The notes: a model not told the origin generated them from the letters alone. A DNA stretch of 64,000 nt from Nitrospiraceae bacterium (GCA_020632635.1 JACKFE010000001.1:682001-746000); one strand, 5' to 3'. Numbered from the stretch's first letter, positions 30,799 to 40,861 are shown. Numbers and translations are program-made.

Positions 30799-31902
30799 AT
30801 GATTTCTCAACAACAATGTCAAAATGCCAGAATATTGATCGTTGATGATCAGATGACCAATCTCATGCTCTTGGAAAGCATTCTGCAAAATGCCGGCTAT
30901 AAAAATATTCATACCACTCAAGACCCGACTCAAGTGGTGAATCTCTATAAGGAACTCAGCCCGGATTTGATCTGTCTGGACATTCGAATGCCCCAACTCA
31001 ATGGGTTCCAGGTCATGGGGCAACTGAAGATCATTCAAAAAGAGGGGTTTCTCCCTATTCTCGTGCTCACATCGGAAGAAGACCGGGAAACGCGTCTTCG
31101 GGCGCTGGAATCGGGAGCCAAGGACTTTCTGAATAAGCCGTTCGATAAGATTGAAGTGTTGATGCGTATCCGGAATCTGTTGGAGGCTAGCCTGCTCAAT
31201 AAGGCCGTCTCCCAACAAAAGGACATTCTGGAAGAAACCGTTCGTATTCGTACGCAGGAATTGCAAGAGACCCAACTGGACGTGGTACATCGCCTGGCCC
31301 GGGCAGCTGAATATCGTGACAATGAAACAGGCGCCCATATCGTCCGCATGAGCCATTTTGCGGTGATCTTGGGACGGGCATGCGGCATGTCGGAACAAGA
31401 ATGCGATGTCTTATTTCATGCCACCCCCATGCATGATGTCGGCAAGCTGGGAATTCCTGACCGGATTCTGTTGAAACCCGGGAAATTGGATCCCGAAGAA
31501 TTTGAAACCATGAAACAACATACGGTCATCGGCGCTCAATTACTGGCAAACAGTCAATCTCCGGTCCTGCGGATGGGGGAGATCATTGCCCTCACGCACC
31601 ATGAGAAATGGGATGGATCGGGATACCCCAATCGTCTCAGCGGGGAAGACATTCCTTTGCCCGGACGAATCTGTGCGCTGGCCGATGTGTTCGATGCTCT
31701 CTCTTCCAAACGGTGCTACAAAGATGCCTGGCCGCTTGAAAAAACCTTGGCCGAGATTCGATCCTCATCCGGCAAGCATTTTGATCCCCGCCTCGTGGAA
31801 ATCTTCGAGGAACTTCTCCCAGTCATTCTCAATGTTCAACAAACCCACTCGGACATGGAAACTCCCAAATTTGAATTGACCGAAGCCAATTACTTAGCCT
31901 AA
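30799..31902 (+). CDS. RpfG-type REC/HD-GYP phosphodiesterase
   Basis: A 367-residue two-domain response regulator. The receiver spans about 8-128 (ILIVDDQMTN, phospho-Asp in LDIRMPQLNG, Lys in LNKPF). A short coiled helix leads to an HD-GYP domain (about 165-350) with HDVGKLGIPD and HHEKWDGSGYP, all key residues present. HD-GYP enzymes hydrolyse cyclic di-GMP. The ATG at 30799 has AAAGG upstream; a TTG two codons earlier is unlikely. It lies 292 bp after the hybrid-kinase row, which ends in Hpt domains, so it is the nearest plausible acceptor for their phosphoryl groups. A weak 6-bp hairpin follows the stop (31915-31929). Confidence 0.95.
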   Translation: MISQQQCQNARILIVDDQMTNLMLLESILQNAGYKNIHTTQDPTQVVNLYKELSPDLICLDIRMPQLNGFQVMGQLKIIQKEGFLPILVLTSEEDRETRLRALESGAKDFLNKPFDKIEVLMRIRNLLEASLLNKAVSQQKDILEETVRIRTQELQETQLDVVHRLARAAEYRDNETGAHIVRMSHFAVILGRACGMSEQECDVLFHATPMHDVGKLGIPDRILLKPGKLDPEEFETMKQHTVIGAQLLANSQSPVLRMGEIIALTHHEKWDGSGYPNRLSGEDIPLPGRICALADVFDALSSKRCYKDAWPLEKTLAEIRSSSGKHFDPRLVEIFEELLPVILNVQQTHSDMETPKFELTEANYLA

Positions 31903-32053
31903 CGCTCACCCGCACACCCTTCCAGGGTGCCTCATCTGACCAATTCCTCGACTCTTGGTTCCCTTCGATCGGTGCGCTACACTGCACGTACCAAGAAGTC
32001 CACTCCCTCCTCATCCGATTTTTGGTTCGACCTTGAATTCGGCAGGGATCATC

Positions 32054-35000
32054 ATGACCACCAGCCTCACCCGAAACGACTCCTTCATCCTGGGATTGTT
32101 GATTGGTGCGGTTTTTATCATTGACCTCCTCACTCCGTTGGGCATAGCCGATGGAATCCTCTACATCTTGGTTGTCCTGTGTACGCTCCCTCACAGAAAC
32201 ACACGACTGACGTTTGGAATCGCTCTGGGCTGTTCAGTGCTGACCCTTCTTGGATTGGCGTGGTCCCCCGAGGGAGGGGAATGGTGGAAAGTCATCTGGA
32301 ATCGGGGACTGGCTCTTTTTGCCATTTGGACCACCGCCATCCTGGGATACCGGCATCAGCGACAGGCACAAACCATTGGGCAGCACGACAAGGCCCTTCA
32401 GACCTTTATGAATCATATGCCTTCTGCCTGCTTTACCTTTGACCACGAAGGCCGCATTCTCTCATGGAATCAGGCGGCCGAACGCATCTATGGGTATTCC
32501 CCTGCAGAAGCCATTGGCAGGTATGGTTGGGATCTCATCGTCACACCCGAAACACGCGCGGACACCCAACGGATCATGCATGGTGTCTTCCAAGGCCAAT
32601 CCTTCGTGAACCAACGTTGGCATGACCGGAACAAACAAGGAGAGCCCGGATGGCGATTAGGCAATCTTTTTCCGGTTTTTGATGAAAAAGGGCATGTCGC
32701 GTATGGCCTGAATATGAATGTGGATATCACATCTCAAAAGGCAGCCGAAGAATGCCTGACGGCTCAACATCGGCTCCGCACCATTCTCGATAGCATGACC
32801 AACTTTGTGGGCATTGGCACTCCAGAGGGGATCGTGGTCGATTGTAATCAAGCCCCGTTACAACTGGCTGGATTACAGCGAGAAGACGTCATTGGGAAGC
32901 ACTTGACCGACACCTATTGGGTGAACTATTCCCCTCTCGTTCAACAACAGGTCCGCGACATTCTTCAGCGAGTCGCACACGGGGAAACGGTTCGCGAGGA
33001 TATCCGGGTCAGAATGGGGGAAACCACCTATATTATGGTCGATGCCTGCTATGTACCCGTATGTGACGACACTGGCCACGTCATACAAATCGTGCATTCC
33101 GGCATTGACGTCACCGCTCGGCGTGCGGCAGAAACGGCCCTGCAAAAAAGCCAACGCAACCTCCAGGCTATCCTCGATCACAGTCCAAATCTGATTTTCA
33201 TGAAGGACCTCGAAGGTCGGTACCTTCGCATCAACAAAACCTTTGAAAAGGCTTTTGGCCTGTCAGAGTCCGCCGTTCTCGGCCACTGCGACCATGAACT
33301 GTTCCCCCCTGCGCAGGCCGAGCAATTTCACGCGCATGATCACCTCGTTCTTAAACACACATCTCTCATCGAGTCCGAAGAACGCCTCCTGTATGGCCAG
33401 ACACCCCACACGAACTTCGTGCAACGATTCCCGATACAAGACGAACAAGGCACTCTCTATGCTCTTGGTGGCATCGCCACCGACATCACTGAACGAAAGC
33501 AGGCTGAAGAAGCCCTCAAGAAAAGCGAGGAACGGTTCCGAAAATATTTCGAATCAGGCTTAGTGGGGATGGCCATTATCGCAGTGGATCACACGTGGAT
33601 CGCTGTCAATGATGAACTGTGCCATATGGTCGGATATTCCCAAGAGGAACTCCGACGCATTACCTGGACAACATTGACCCACCCCGACGATCGTGCGGAA
33701 GGTGACGTGCTGATTCATGATCTCTTGCACAATCAACGCGAGTCCTTCTCCTTCATCCACCGCTATGTCCACAAAAATGGATCCCTTGTCTACGTCAAAA
33801 TCCATGCGAATGCCGTGCGGGACGCGCATGGGCAAGTGGAATATCTGATGGTCATGATCCAGGATTTGACCAAACAAAAAGAGGCCGAAGCCGCCACCCG
33901 GGCAGCCGAACGGTTGGCTTTAGCGGCCATGAATGCCTTATCGGCTCATATCTGCGTGCTGGATGAACAGGGAACCATCCTGATGGTCAACAACAGTTGG
34001 AATGCCTTCGCTCTCGCCAATGGAGGAGATCCCGCCGCCGTAGGCGTCGGCGCCAATTATTTTTCCTTCGTTCCTCGGATGGCGGGAGGCCAGATCCCTG
34101 ACACAGCACAAATGCTCTTCAACATGCTGGAAGTTCTTGAAGGGCGCAAACAAGAATTTTCTTATGACTATCCCTGTGTGTCACCCACTTCTCAGAGATG
34201 GTTCACCTGTCGAGTCTCGAGAATTGAGGAAACGCACCCTATGCGCATCGTAGTCGCGCATCAGGATATCCATGAGCAAAAACAGGCCGAGTTGCAATTA
34301 CGGGAAGCTGAAACATTCACGAAATCCATCGTGGACAATCTCCCGAATATGATCTTTGTCAAGGAGGCCCAATCCCTCCGATTCGTGCAGATCAATAAAG
34401 CCGGGGAACACCTGCTAGGCATCACTCGCCAAGACCTTCTGGGGAAATCGGACTTTGATCTCTTCCCAACCGAGGAAGCTGAATTCTTCACCTCGCAAGA
34501 CCGCAAGGTGTTGACCGAACGAACCTTGCTGGACATTCCCGAAGAACCGATTCAGACGATGCATGCCGGCATCCGTGTGTTGCACACCAAAAAACTTCCC
34601 ATCTGCGATTCGTTTGGCACCCCCCAGTTTCTGTTAGGCATTTCCGAAGATATTACCAGCCGGAAAGCCATGGAAGATCAAATTCGACGCCATGCGAATG
34701 AACTCGAAGCGGAAGTGGACCGGCGGGCCACTCGGATCCAGGAGTTAGAGCAACGTCGCATGCAAGTGGAAAAATTGGCCGCCCTCTCCCAAATCGCCGC
34801 TGGAGTGGCGCACGAGATTAACAATCCTCTTGCCAGCATCGCGCAAGCCCTCACCCTCGTGAAACGGGCCATCCCCCCGGACCACCCGAAGTTCAAATAT
34901 ACCCAAAAAATGCAAGCATGCATCGATCGGATGACCCATATTACCCGGCAACTCTATACCTTATATCGGCCATCGACCTCCCAGCCTGATCCCATTGATA

Positions 35001-35455
35001 TCGCACAAGTCATCCAATCCGCAGTGGACATCATGCATCCGATCGCAGAAAAAAAACAGCTCAGATTACAGGTCACCCATTCCTGGACTTCCTCTCCTAT
35101 ACAGGCAGGGATTGCTCCGGGGGACATGATTCAGATACTGTGCAACCTCATCCAAAACGCCGTAGATGCCTCGTCTCCCCTCTCTGACATCGGCATCACC
35201 ACCAGCTTGACTGATCGTACCCTGACGATCACGGTCGTCGATAAAGGGATGGGAATATCTCCAGATGTCCTCCCCCATATTTTTGACCCGTTTTTTACCA
35301 CCAAATATGGTGCTCAGAGTGTGGGGCTAGGTCTTGGATTGGCCATTTCAAAAAATCTGCTGTCCTCCATGGGAGGACAACTTGATTGTTCCACCAAGGA
35401 AGGAAAAGGCACAACCTTCTCCATCATCTTACCCCTCCCCCCTGAATATTCATAA
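32054..35455 (+). CDS. Membrane multi-PAS histidine kinase
   Basis: A 1133-residue NtrB-like kinase. The ATG at 32054 has AGGGA upstream and opens just before three or four membrane helices (about 10-95, with DLLTPLGIADG and LALFAIWTTAILG). Six PAS domains follow, from about residues 112, 240, 369, 493, 622 and 755. The dimerisation/phosphoacceptor region has AHEINNPL near 915, and the HATPase has DKGMGISPD and GLGLGLAISK. There is no receiver or Hpt. The membrane module closely matches the N terminus of the gene at 39094. A lone receiver gene 77 bp downstream is the probable partner. The PAS stack suggests redox, haem, flavin or small-molecule input, not resolvable here. Confidence 0.93.
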   Translation: MTTSLTRNDSFILGLLIGAVFIIDLLTPLGIADGILYILVVLCTLPHRNTRLTFGIALGCSVLTLLGLAWSPEGGEWWKVIWNRGLALFAIWTTAILGYRHQRQAQTIGQHDKALQTFMNHMPSACFTFDHEGRILSWNQAAERIYGYSPAEAIGRYGWDLIVTPETRADTQRIMHGVFQGQSFVNQRWHDRNKQGEPGWRLGNLFPVFDEKGHVAYGLNMNVDITSQKAAEECLTAQHRLRTILDSMTNFVGIGTPEGIVVDCNQAPLQLAGLQREDVIGKHLTDTYWVNYSPLVQQQVRDILQRVAHGETVREDIRVRMGETTYIMVDACYVPVCDDTGHVIQIVHSGIDVTARRAAETALQKSQRNLQAILDHSPNLIFMKDLEGRYLRINKTFEKAFGLSESAVLGHCDHELFPPAQAEQFHAHDHLVLKHTSLIESEERLLYGQTPHTNFVQRFPIQDEQGTLYALGGIATDITERKQAEEALKKSEERFRKYFESGLVGMAIIAVDHTWIAVNDELCHMVGYSQEELRRITWTTLTHPDDRAEGDVLIHDLLHNQRESFSFIHRYVHKNGSLVYVKIHANAVRDAHGQVEYLMVMIQDLTKQKEAEAATRAAERLALAAMNALSAHICVLDEQGTILMVNNSWNAFALANGGDPAAVGVGANYFSFVPRMAGGQIPDTAQMLFNMLEVLEGRKQEFSYDYPCVSPTSQRWFTCRVSRIEETHPMRIVVAHQDIHEQKQAELQLREAETFTKSIVDNLPNMIFVKEAQSLRFVQINKAGEHLLGITRQDLLGKSDFDLFPTEEAEFFTSQDRKVLTERTLLDIPEEPIQTMHAGIRVLHTKKLPICDSFGTPQFLLGISEDITSRKAMEDQIRRHANELEAEVDRRATRIQELEQRRMQVEKLAALSQIAAGVAHEINNPLASIAQALTLVKRAIPPDHPKFKYTQKMQACIDRMTHITRQLYTLYRPSTSQPDPIDIAQVIQSAVDIMHPIAEKKQLRLQVTHSWTSSPIQAGIAPGDMIQILCNLIQNAVDASSPLSDIGITTSLTDRTLTITVVDKGMGISPDVLPHIFDPFFTTKYGAQSVGLGLGLAISKNLLSSMGGQLDCSTKEGKGTTFSIILPLPPEYS

Positions 35456-35532
35456 GCATTCTTCAATCTTATCATTCATGCTGACAGATGATTTTTCATT
35501 CACCCTCCCTCTGCTAGAAATGGAGACTCTCG

Positions 35533-36315
35533 ATGAGCACCACCTTAGGCCAGATCCTTCTTGCCGACGATGAAGACACTTTTTTGGAAGCCACCTCCGA
35601 CCTCCTTCAAGAGGAGGGCTTCGGTTGTCACACGGTCCGGAATGCCGACGAATTGGGACAGGTTCTCCAGGGGGCGTGGGATTTCGATCTCCTGATTACC
35701 GACCTCAATATGCCCGGGAATCGCGTTATGGAGCTCGTGAGTGAAGTCCGAGCCCAATCCCAGCCTCTTCCGGTCATTGTCGTCACCGGCTATCCTTCGT
35801 TACCGACTGCTGTGGAATCGGTCCGATTGCATGTTCTGGAATATTTCATCAAACCGGTGGAATTTCCCACGCTATTGTCTGCCGTTAAAAAAGGTATCCA
35901 ACATAAAGCAGTACTCCGCACGGTTCAAAAAGCTCAGCAGGAAGTCGCCACGCGTGCCGAACGGCTCGCTGCCATCGAGGATGCTCTTCGAGCCTATGGG
36001 ACCTCCATTTCAGACCCTATCCTCGAGGACATTCTCCTGGCGGATCCTCAAATCAAAGCCCTCAAACTGCAAATTGAAGGGCTCTCCCGTGCCTTGGATG
36101 ACGGAAAGGAGGGAAAGGATCCAGGAAGAAGCCCTTCTCCCGCTGATTATTTTCGCCTGCGGGAATCGGTGTATGACACCATTCAGGTGCTTCATAAAAC
36201 CAAAACGGCTTTTCGGTCCAAAGATCTGGCCGCCCTCAGGAAACGGCTGGAAGATGTCCTCCGCGAGACAGGTGAATCCCTTAAGTCTCCAAACCCGCCA
36301 ACCGATGTACACTAA
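35533..36315 (+). CDS. Response regulator with helical C terminus
   Basis: A 260-residue protein. Residues about 6-122 form a receiver (LLADDEDT, phospho-Asp in ITDLNMPG, Lys in YFIKPVE). The remaining half is predicted helical and charged (AQQEVATRAERLAAIEDALR, then LKLQIEGLSRALDD) and matches no DNA-binding or enzymatic domain I know. It follows the multi-PAS kinase by 77 bp and is followed by STAS and HD-GYP genes. Output is probably by protein-protein contact, perhaps as a phosphate relay or a scaffold for the neighbouring STAS protein; this is inference. Confidence 0.88.
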   Translation: MSTTLGQILLADDEDTFLEATSDLLQEEGFGCHTVRNADELGQVLQGAWDFDLLITDLNMPGNRVMELVSEVRAQSQPLPVIVVTGYPSLPTAVESVRLHVLEYFIKPVEFPTLLSAVKKGIQHKAVLRTVQKAQQEVATRAERLAAIEDALRAYGTSISDPILEDILLADPQIKALKLQIEGLSRALDDGKEGKDPGRSPSPADYFRLRESVYDTIQVLHKTKTAFRSKDLAALRKRLEDVLRETGESLKSPNPPTDVH

Positions 36316-36464
36316 GGAAGCCAAATGGGTTTTGGGAGGCCTGTGATGAGCCATCTTCGCATGGCTATGTGCCGTTGCCCCCTTCGCGGTAACGATTGCC
36401 TGCCTCTCACATTCTTTTTCACCAGGACATGTGCGTCGGAATTTCCACGGGGGGAACAAAGTGT

Positions 36465-36812
36465 ATGGTCATTGAAACGATCGATCAAGGAAACGGAACC
36501 ATCGTGCTCTCATTCAATGGACGTTGTGACTTTAAGTCCAGACATGCCTACCAGGTTGCTCTGGACCAGGCATTTCAGAAAAACCCCAAACTCGTGATCA
36601 TGGATTTTGCTCACGTATCCTATATCGACAGTGCCGGATTAGGACTCCTATCAATTTCCCATAAAAAATTCTCGGAACAGGCCATGCGATTGGTCATCGC
36701 CGCTCCCTCCGACCCTGTCAAACAAATCCTCAATCTGGCCAACATGGGCAAACACATCCCGATCTGCGACTCCATCGCGGCAGCCGGGCAAGCTGCAATC
36801 CCTCCACGGTAG
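36465..36812 (+). CDS. STAS-domain anti-anti-sigma-like protein
   Basis: A 115-residue single STAS domain: IVLSFNGRCDFKS, LVIMDFAHVSYIDSAGLGLL and a C-terminal LNLANMGKHIPI. The Ser in YIDSAG is the site phosphorylated in SpoIIAA/RsbV-type proteins. I used the ATG at 36465, as the domain starts there. An ATG at 36429 would add 12 residues, and neither has a perfect ribosome site. No anti-sigma kinase or PP2C phosphatase gene is in the window, so its partner is unknown. Flanking receiver and HD-GYP genes suggest a role in the same signalling group. Confidence 0.85.
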   Translation: MVIETIDQGNGTIVLSFNGRCDFKSRHAYQVALDQAFQKNPKLVIMDFAHVSYIDSAGLGLLSISHKKFSEQAMRLVIAAPSDPVKQILNLANMGKHIPICDSIAAAGQAAIPPR

Positions 36813-37053
36813 CCAGCCGGAGCAGACCGTTCCAGCATTGGTTTGCTCGCATTCGGCAGTTTGCCTGGGGACGGGGCTTTCAGATTGGCCCCCAAGATGA
36901 AATTCTCTTTAATTTTGACCTGGTTTGTTCCGAATAACTCAACACGACTATGAATGTCTTCAAGGAACATGACCTCACGACGCTCAACGAGGCGTGCGGA
37001 AAACCGTGAGCCCTGGATTTCCATTTCATCGAGCGGGTAAAGACGAAGAACCC

Positions 37054-38439
37054 ATGGCATTTGTCCCGATTCACAAAGACGTGCTTCGCATCGGTCACTA
37101 CATTAAAATCGAAGGCTCGTGGTTTAGCCATCCCTTCCCGACGAATTCGTTTAAAATTAAAACCACCAAAGAATTAGACACCCTCAGGGGATTAACCAAA
37201 GTCAAATTGTTTTTTGATCCTGACCGTTCCGATCCGGAAGGCATGGAAGAGGGTGAGGAGGAAAAGGGCTCTCCGGAATTAGCAGAGCCCTCCGCACAGG
37301 CGTCCGATTTCGACGTCCCCGCCCCGTCTCCCGAGGACGAGTGTTCAGCGGATCCCGGAATATCTGAAGACACCCCCGTAGATCCCATCTCAAGAAAAAT
37401 GGCCCAGCGGGAAGCGTTCCAGGCCTACCAGGAACATTTGCAGCACGTCAGTGAGCAATTTCAGACCGTCGTGAAAGAAGGCAAGCAAATGATTCAGGAT
37501 GCGGTAGCGGGCCGTCCCCGAGGGATCAAAACCGCTCAAAAGATCATCAGCCACCTGCTGAACATTCTCGGAGAAGAGCAACAGTCCCGTGCCCTCCTAA
37601 ATTTGATGGGATCGGACGACACCAATGAGGAATTCTTTCTCCATGCCTTGAATGTCTGTTCATTATCCTTAATGATCGCCAGCGACCTGGAGCTGAAACA
37701 AGAAGAAAAAGAACGGCTGGCCCTTGGTGCGCTGTTTCATGATATCGGAGAGCTCAAATTTCCAGCTGAAACATTGATGCGGAAAGGCTCCATGAGCCCC
37801 ACGGAGTTGCGCACGTTTCTCACCGCGCATCCGAAACATGGAGTTGAGATCATCGAAAAAATCCCGAACACACATTATGAATCCATTGACATCATTCGAC
37901 AACACCACGAACGGCTGAACGGAACGGGATTTCCTTCCGGAAAAAAAGGAGAGCAAATCAGTAAACTGGCCAAGATTGTCATGGTGGCCGATGAGTATGA
38001 CGAGTTGTGCCACCATCCCGATCCCAACCGCTCGATGATACCATCCGATGCGCTCTCGTTCCTCTATGTGAAATGTCGCCATACCCTATGGCAGGATGCG
38101 GTTGTCGCACTGATTCGCCAGCTCGGCGTTTATCCTCCGGGGTCTTTGGTCCAATTATCGAATCAAAAACTTGGAATTGTGACCAGCGTCAACTTCGAAC
38201 AGCGGTTGCGCCCCATCATTCTCGTCTATGACGACCAAGGATCTCCGGATGAACCCATAGTGCTGAATTTGGCTGAGGAAGAGGAATCGCTTTCAATTAT
38301 CTCCTCCATACGCCCACTGGACCTCTCCCCAAAAATCCGTGAGTGCCTGAATCCCCGAAAAATCATTAGTTATTTTCCATCGTCGGTTTCACCCCAAATC
38401 CATGCCGATACTCTGACCAAGGCCACAGCCGCCTTCTAA
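37054..38439 (+). CDS. DUF3391-like/HD-GYP domain protein
   Basis: A 461-residue protein starting with a DUF3391-like segment (VLRIGHYIKIEGSWFSHPFP, then FKIKTTKELDTLR). An acidic low-complexity linker (about 65-115) and an HD-GYP domain (about 190-350) follow, with HDIGELKFP and HHERLNGTGFP. The canonical HHExxDGxGYP is changed at two points, Asp to Asn and Tyr to Phe. The metal-binding HD and HH residues are kept, so cyclic di-GMP hydrolysis may persist, but activity or specificity could differ. The ATG at 37054 is chosen because the conserved domain starts there; longer frames are less likely. Confidence 0.9.
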   Translation: MAFVPIHKDVLRIGHYIKIEGSWFSHPFPTNSFKIKTTKELDTLRGLTKVKLFFDPDRSDPEGMEEGEEEKGSPELAEPSAQASDFDVPAPSPEDECSADPGISEDTPVDPISRKMAQREAFQAYQEHLQHVSEQFQTVVKEGKQMIQDAVAGRPRGIKTAQKIISHLLNILGEEQQSRALLNLMGSDDTNEEFFLHALNVCSLSLMIASDLELKQEEKERLALGALFHDIGELKFPAETLMRKGSMSPTELRTFLTAHPKHGVEIIEKIPNTHYESIDIIRQHHERLNGTGFPSGKKGEQISKLAKIVMVADEYDELCHHPDPNRSMIPSDALSFLYVKCRHTLWQDAVVALIRQLGVYPPGSLVQLSNQKLGIVTSVNFEQRLRPIILVYDDQGSPDEPIVLNLAEEEESLSIISSIRPLDLSPKIRECLNPRKIISYFPSSVSPQIHADTLTKATAAF

Positions 38440-38462
38440 TCGCAACCAGCCAATGAGGACTC

Positions 38463-38831
38463 TTATCTCGCTCCCGCATGTTGACGAAACAGGCGCCACA
38501 CTCGCATCCAGAGACTGGGTGGCGGTGAGGAGACAGGAGGATCGGGATATTCCACCCAGGCCTCCTGTGTGCCTAAGTAATGTTCACCCATAAAGAGACG
38601 CTGGTGCCGTAACTGGGAATATCCACGTCGGTGCAACTCCTGAACCAAACTCCCGAAGGCCTCCTCTTCGTTGGAAACCGGACCAATAACGACCTGAACA
38701 GCTTCATACCGAAGATGAAGCCGCACCCCTTCGGAGGACATCCACACCGACACTTGCCGATTGAAGCCCCGCTCTCGGTCATCTAATCCGGCTAGTTGAT
38801 AAATACTGGAGGGAAGACGATTTGAATCCAT
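38463..38831 (-). CDS. Small hypothetical protein
   Basis: A 122-residue predicted soluble protein convergent with the HD-GYP gene, the two stops being 23 bp apart. It is rich in Arg, Glu and Gln, with a central alpha/beta-like stretch (VRLHLRYEAVQVVIGPVSNE and SLVQELHRRGYSQLRHQRL) and a proline-rich tail. I do not recognise a family. Its frame is long and undisturbed, and the opposite strand has no better gene here, so I treat it as probably real. The ribosome site is weak. Confidence 0.6.
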   Translation of the reverse strand: MDSNRLPSSIYQLAGLDDRERGFNRQVSVWMSSEGVRLHLRYEAVQVVIGPVSNEEEAFGSLVQELHRRGYSQLRHQRLFMGEHYLGTQEAWVEYPDPPVSSPPPSLWMRVWRLFRQHAGAR

Positions 38832-39093
38832 GAGTTGTCATATCCGAAATTTATCTTTTCACAGTTCGCACAGAAGAATCTTCCCTGTCAACCAAATGCG
38901 CCGAGAAGTCGCCACTCGATGCTATCCCAACTCCGAAAGTTCAAAGAGGAGAGTCTCTGCTGCAGAGCCTCCGTGGCTCACTCTGCTCTTGCCAAGTCCC
39001 GTATTTATCTCTTATGTTGGTGCAACGGCTTGGACCTCGTGCTCGGAAAATCGAAAACAGTTCACCACTTTCTGAAACAACAATGAGCCGATA

Positions 39094-40812
39094 ATGCCAA
39101 CCACACTCGCCCTCGATCGGCAAACCACTCAAAAACAAAAAAACCGCGGGCAAATTCTGGCCTTAGCGTTACTGGTCGCCGTTACCGTCTTCGTCTTGGA
39201 CTTGTTCTTACCGTTGGGCATCGCTGAAGCGGTGCCGTATGTGGCCGTCGTCCTCATTGCCCTTCGCTCGCCCGAAAAAAACGATCCGCTCCGTTTTGCA
39301 GGCTTGTGTACGATCTTGACAATCGTCGGATATAGCCTATCCCCAGCCGGAGCCGAACCCTGGATCGGGATTACGAATCGCGCCATTGCGCTGTTTGCGA
39401 TTTGGTCCACCGCTTTGTTGGCCATGCAGGTCAAGGAATCCGATGAAGCCACTCGTGAACAAAGTTCTATGCTGACCGGGATTTTGTCCAATATGCCTGC
39501 CGTGGGTTTTCGAATTGATAAGGATGGGGTCATGCATGAGTCCATCGGCCGGGGATTAACCCGCTTTGGCTTAAAAGAACTGACCGCTATCGGGCGGATT
39601 CCACTCGAACCTCCCGATTCCATCACAGAACAAGTCAAAGACGGATCAATCGGACCAGCCGCTTTTTACGAAAGCCACGGCATTTTACACGGCAAACCCT
39701 GGTGGTTTTTGAATTGCCTCTGCAAATTGGACGGGGGGAAGCCGGACCTTATCGGATTCGGGATTGATATTACGGACCGGAAACGGGCAGAACGGCGCTT
39801 GGCCATGCATGATGCCGTATCAGCGATCTTGAGCTCTGCATCGGGTATCCAAAAGGCGTATCCACAGATTCTTCAAGCCATTTGCGAGACACTCCAATGG
39901 AATGTGGGGATTCTGTGGCGAATGGATTATCAACGCCAAGCCCTCGGAGCTACGGCTATTTGGCCGCCCTATTCTTCCCAGGCGCAATGGATGTCGGCAC
40001 ACACCACCGATTGGACTCTTGCCCCTGATGTGGGGCTGGCCGGGCAGGTATGGGAAATCCGAAAACCGGTCTGGATCAAAGATCTGGCGGACTATCCCAA
40101 AGACCCCCGCCACCAAGTTGCCTTGAATGTGGGACTCCATGCTGGATTCGCTATTCCCGTGTGTCTTTCAGGCAATACTCGCGCTGTCCTGGAGTTCTTC
40201 TCGCCATTTCCAGAAGAAGTTGATGATACCTTGCTTCAAATGCTGTCGAATATCGGCTTTCAAATCGGACAGTTTATCGAGCGGGAGCATAAGGAACGCC
40301 GGTTGGCCACCCACCACAGCATTACGAATGTTCTGGCAGAATCGTCAAACCTGACACATGCCGCCCCGCTTATCCTGGAAGCTATTTGTGACAATTTAGG
40401 ATGGGATCTGGGCGCCATTTGGATCGTCGATCCGGCACAATCGGTCTTACGATGCCTCATGATTTGGCATGCTCCCCATTTAGACCTGGAAGCCTTTCAA
40501 CAAGCCTCAGAGGAAACCACTCTCGCCCGAGGGGTGGGCCTCCCCGGTCGGGTGTGGAAAAGCGGGCAGCCGCTTTGGATTACCGACGTCGTCGCGGACC
40601 CAAACTTTCCGCGTGCCGCGGCGGCGGCCAAGGAAAATCTTCATACCGGATTTGCCTTCCCCATTAAAGCCGGCCAAGAGACCGCTGGGGTTATAGAATT
40701 TTTCCATCGGGACATCCAAAAACCGGATACAGAATTGCTATACATGTTTACCTCGATTGGTCTTCAAATTGGCCAATTTATCCAACGAACAACGGTATCG
40801 TCTTCACGTTGA
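39094..40812 (+). CDS. Membrane PAS-like/GAF sensor without output domain
   Basis: A 572-residue protein. Three or four membrane helices (about 20-112, with DLFLPLGIAEAVPY and IALFAIWSTALL) match the N terminus of the kinase at 32054. A PAS-like segment (about 120-230, ending FGIDITDRKRAERR) and two GAF domains (about 235-395 and 405-570) follow, each with a GLPGRVW- or GLAGQVW-type motif. The protein ends right after the second GAF, with no kinase, GGDEF or other output. It either signals through a partner or is a sensor that lost its effector. It stands alone, followed by the SulP gene 118 bp downstream. Confidence 0.88.
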   Translation: MPTTLALDRQTTQKQKNRGQILALALLVAVTVFVLDLFLPLGIAEAVPYVAVVLIALRSPEKNDPLRFAGLCTILTIVGYSLSPAGAEPWIGITNRAIALFAIWSTALLAMQVKESDEATREQSSMLTGILSNMPAVGFRIDKDGVMHESIGRGLTRFGLKELTAIGRIPLEPPDSITEQVKDGSIGPAAFYESHGILHGKPWWFLNCLCKLDGGKPDLIGFGIDITDRKRAERRLAMHDAVSAILSSASGIQKAYPQILQAICETLQWNVGILWRMDYQRQALGATAIWPPYSSQAQWMSAHTTDWTLAPDVGLAGQVWEIRKPVWIKDLADYPKDPRHQVALNVGLHAGFAIPVCLSGNTRAVLEFFSPFPEEVDDTLLQMLSNIGFQIGQFIEREHKERRLATHHSITNVLAESSNLTHAAPLILEAICDNLGWDLGAIWIVDPAQSVLRCLMIWHAPHLDLEAFQQASEETTLARGVGLPGRVWKSGQPLWITDVVADPNFPRAAAAAKENLHTGFAFPIKAGQETAGVIEFFHRDIQKPDTELLYMFTSIGLQIGQFIQRTTVSSSR

Positions 40813-40827
40813 TGTGCGCTGGGCTCA

Positions 40828-40861
40828 GGGTTCATCCTCCTTACGATGGATGAGAGAACCC
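40828..40861 (+). terminator. Weak hairpin after sensor gene
   Basis: An imperfect stem pairs GGGTTC/ATCC with GGAT/GAACCC, with a 4-nt bulge on the 3' arm, 16 bp after the sensor stop. There is no T-tract, so it may be only a weak or factor-assisted terminator before the SulP gene. Confidence 0.3.
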
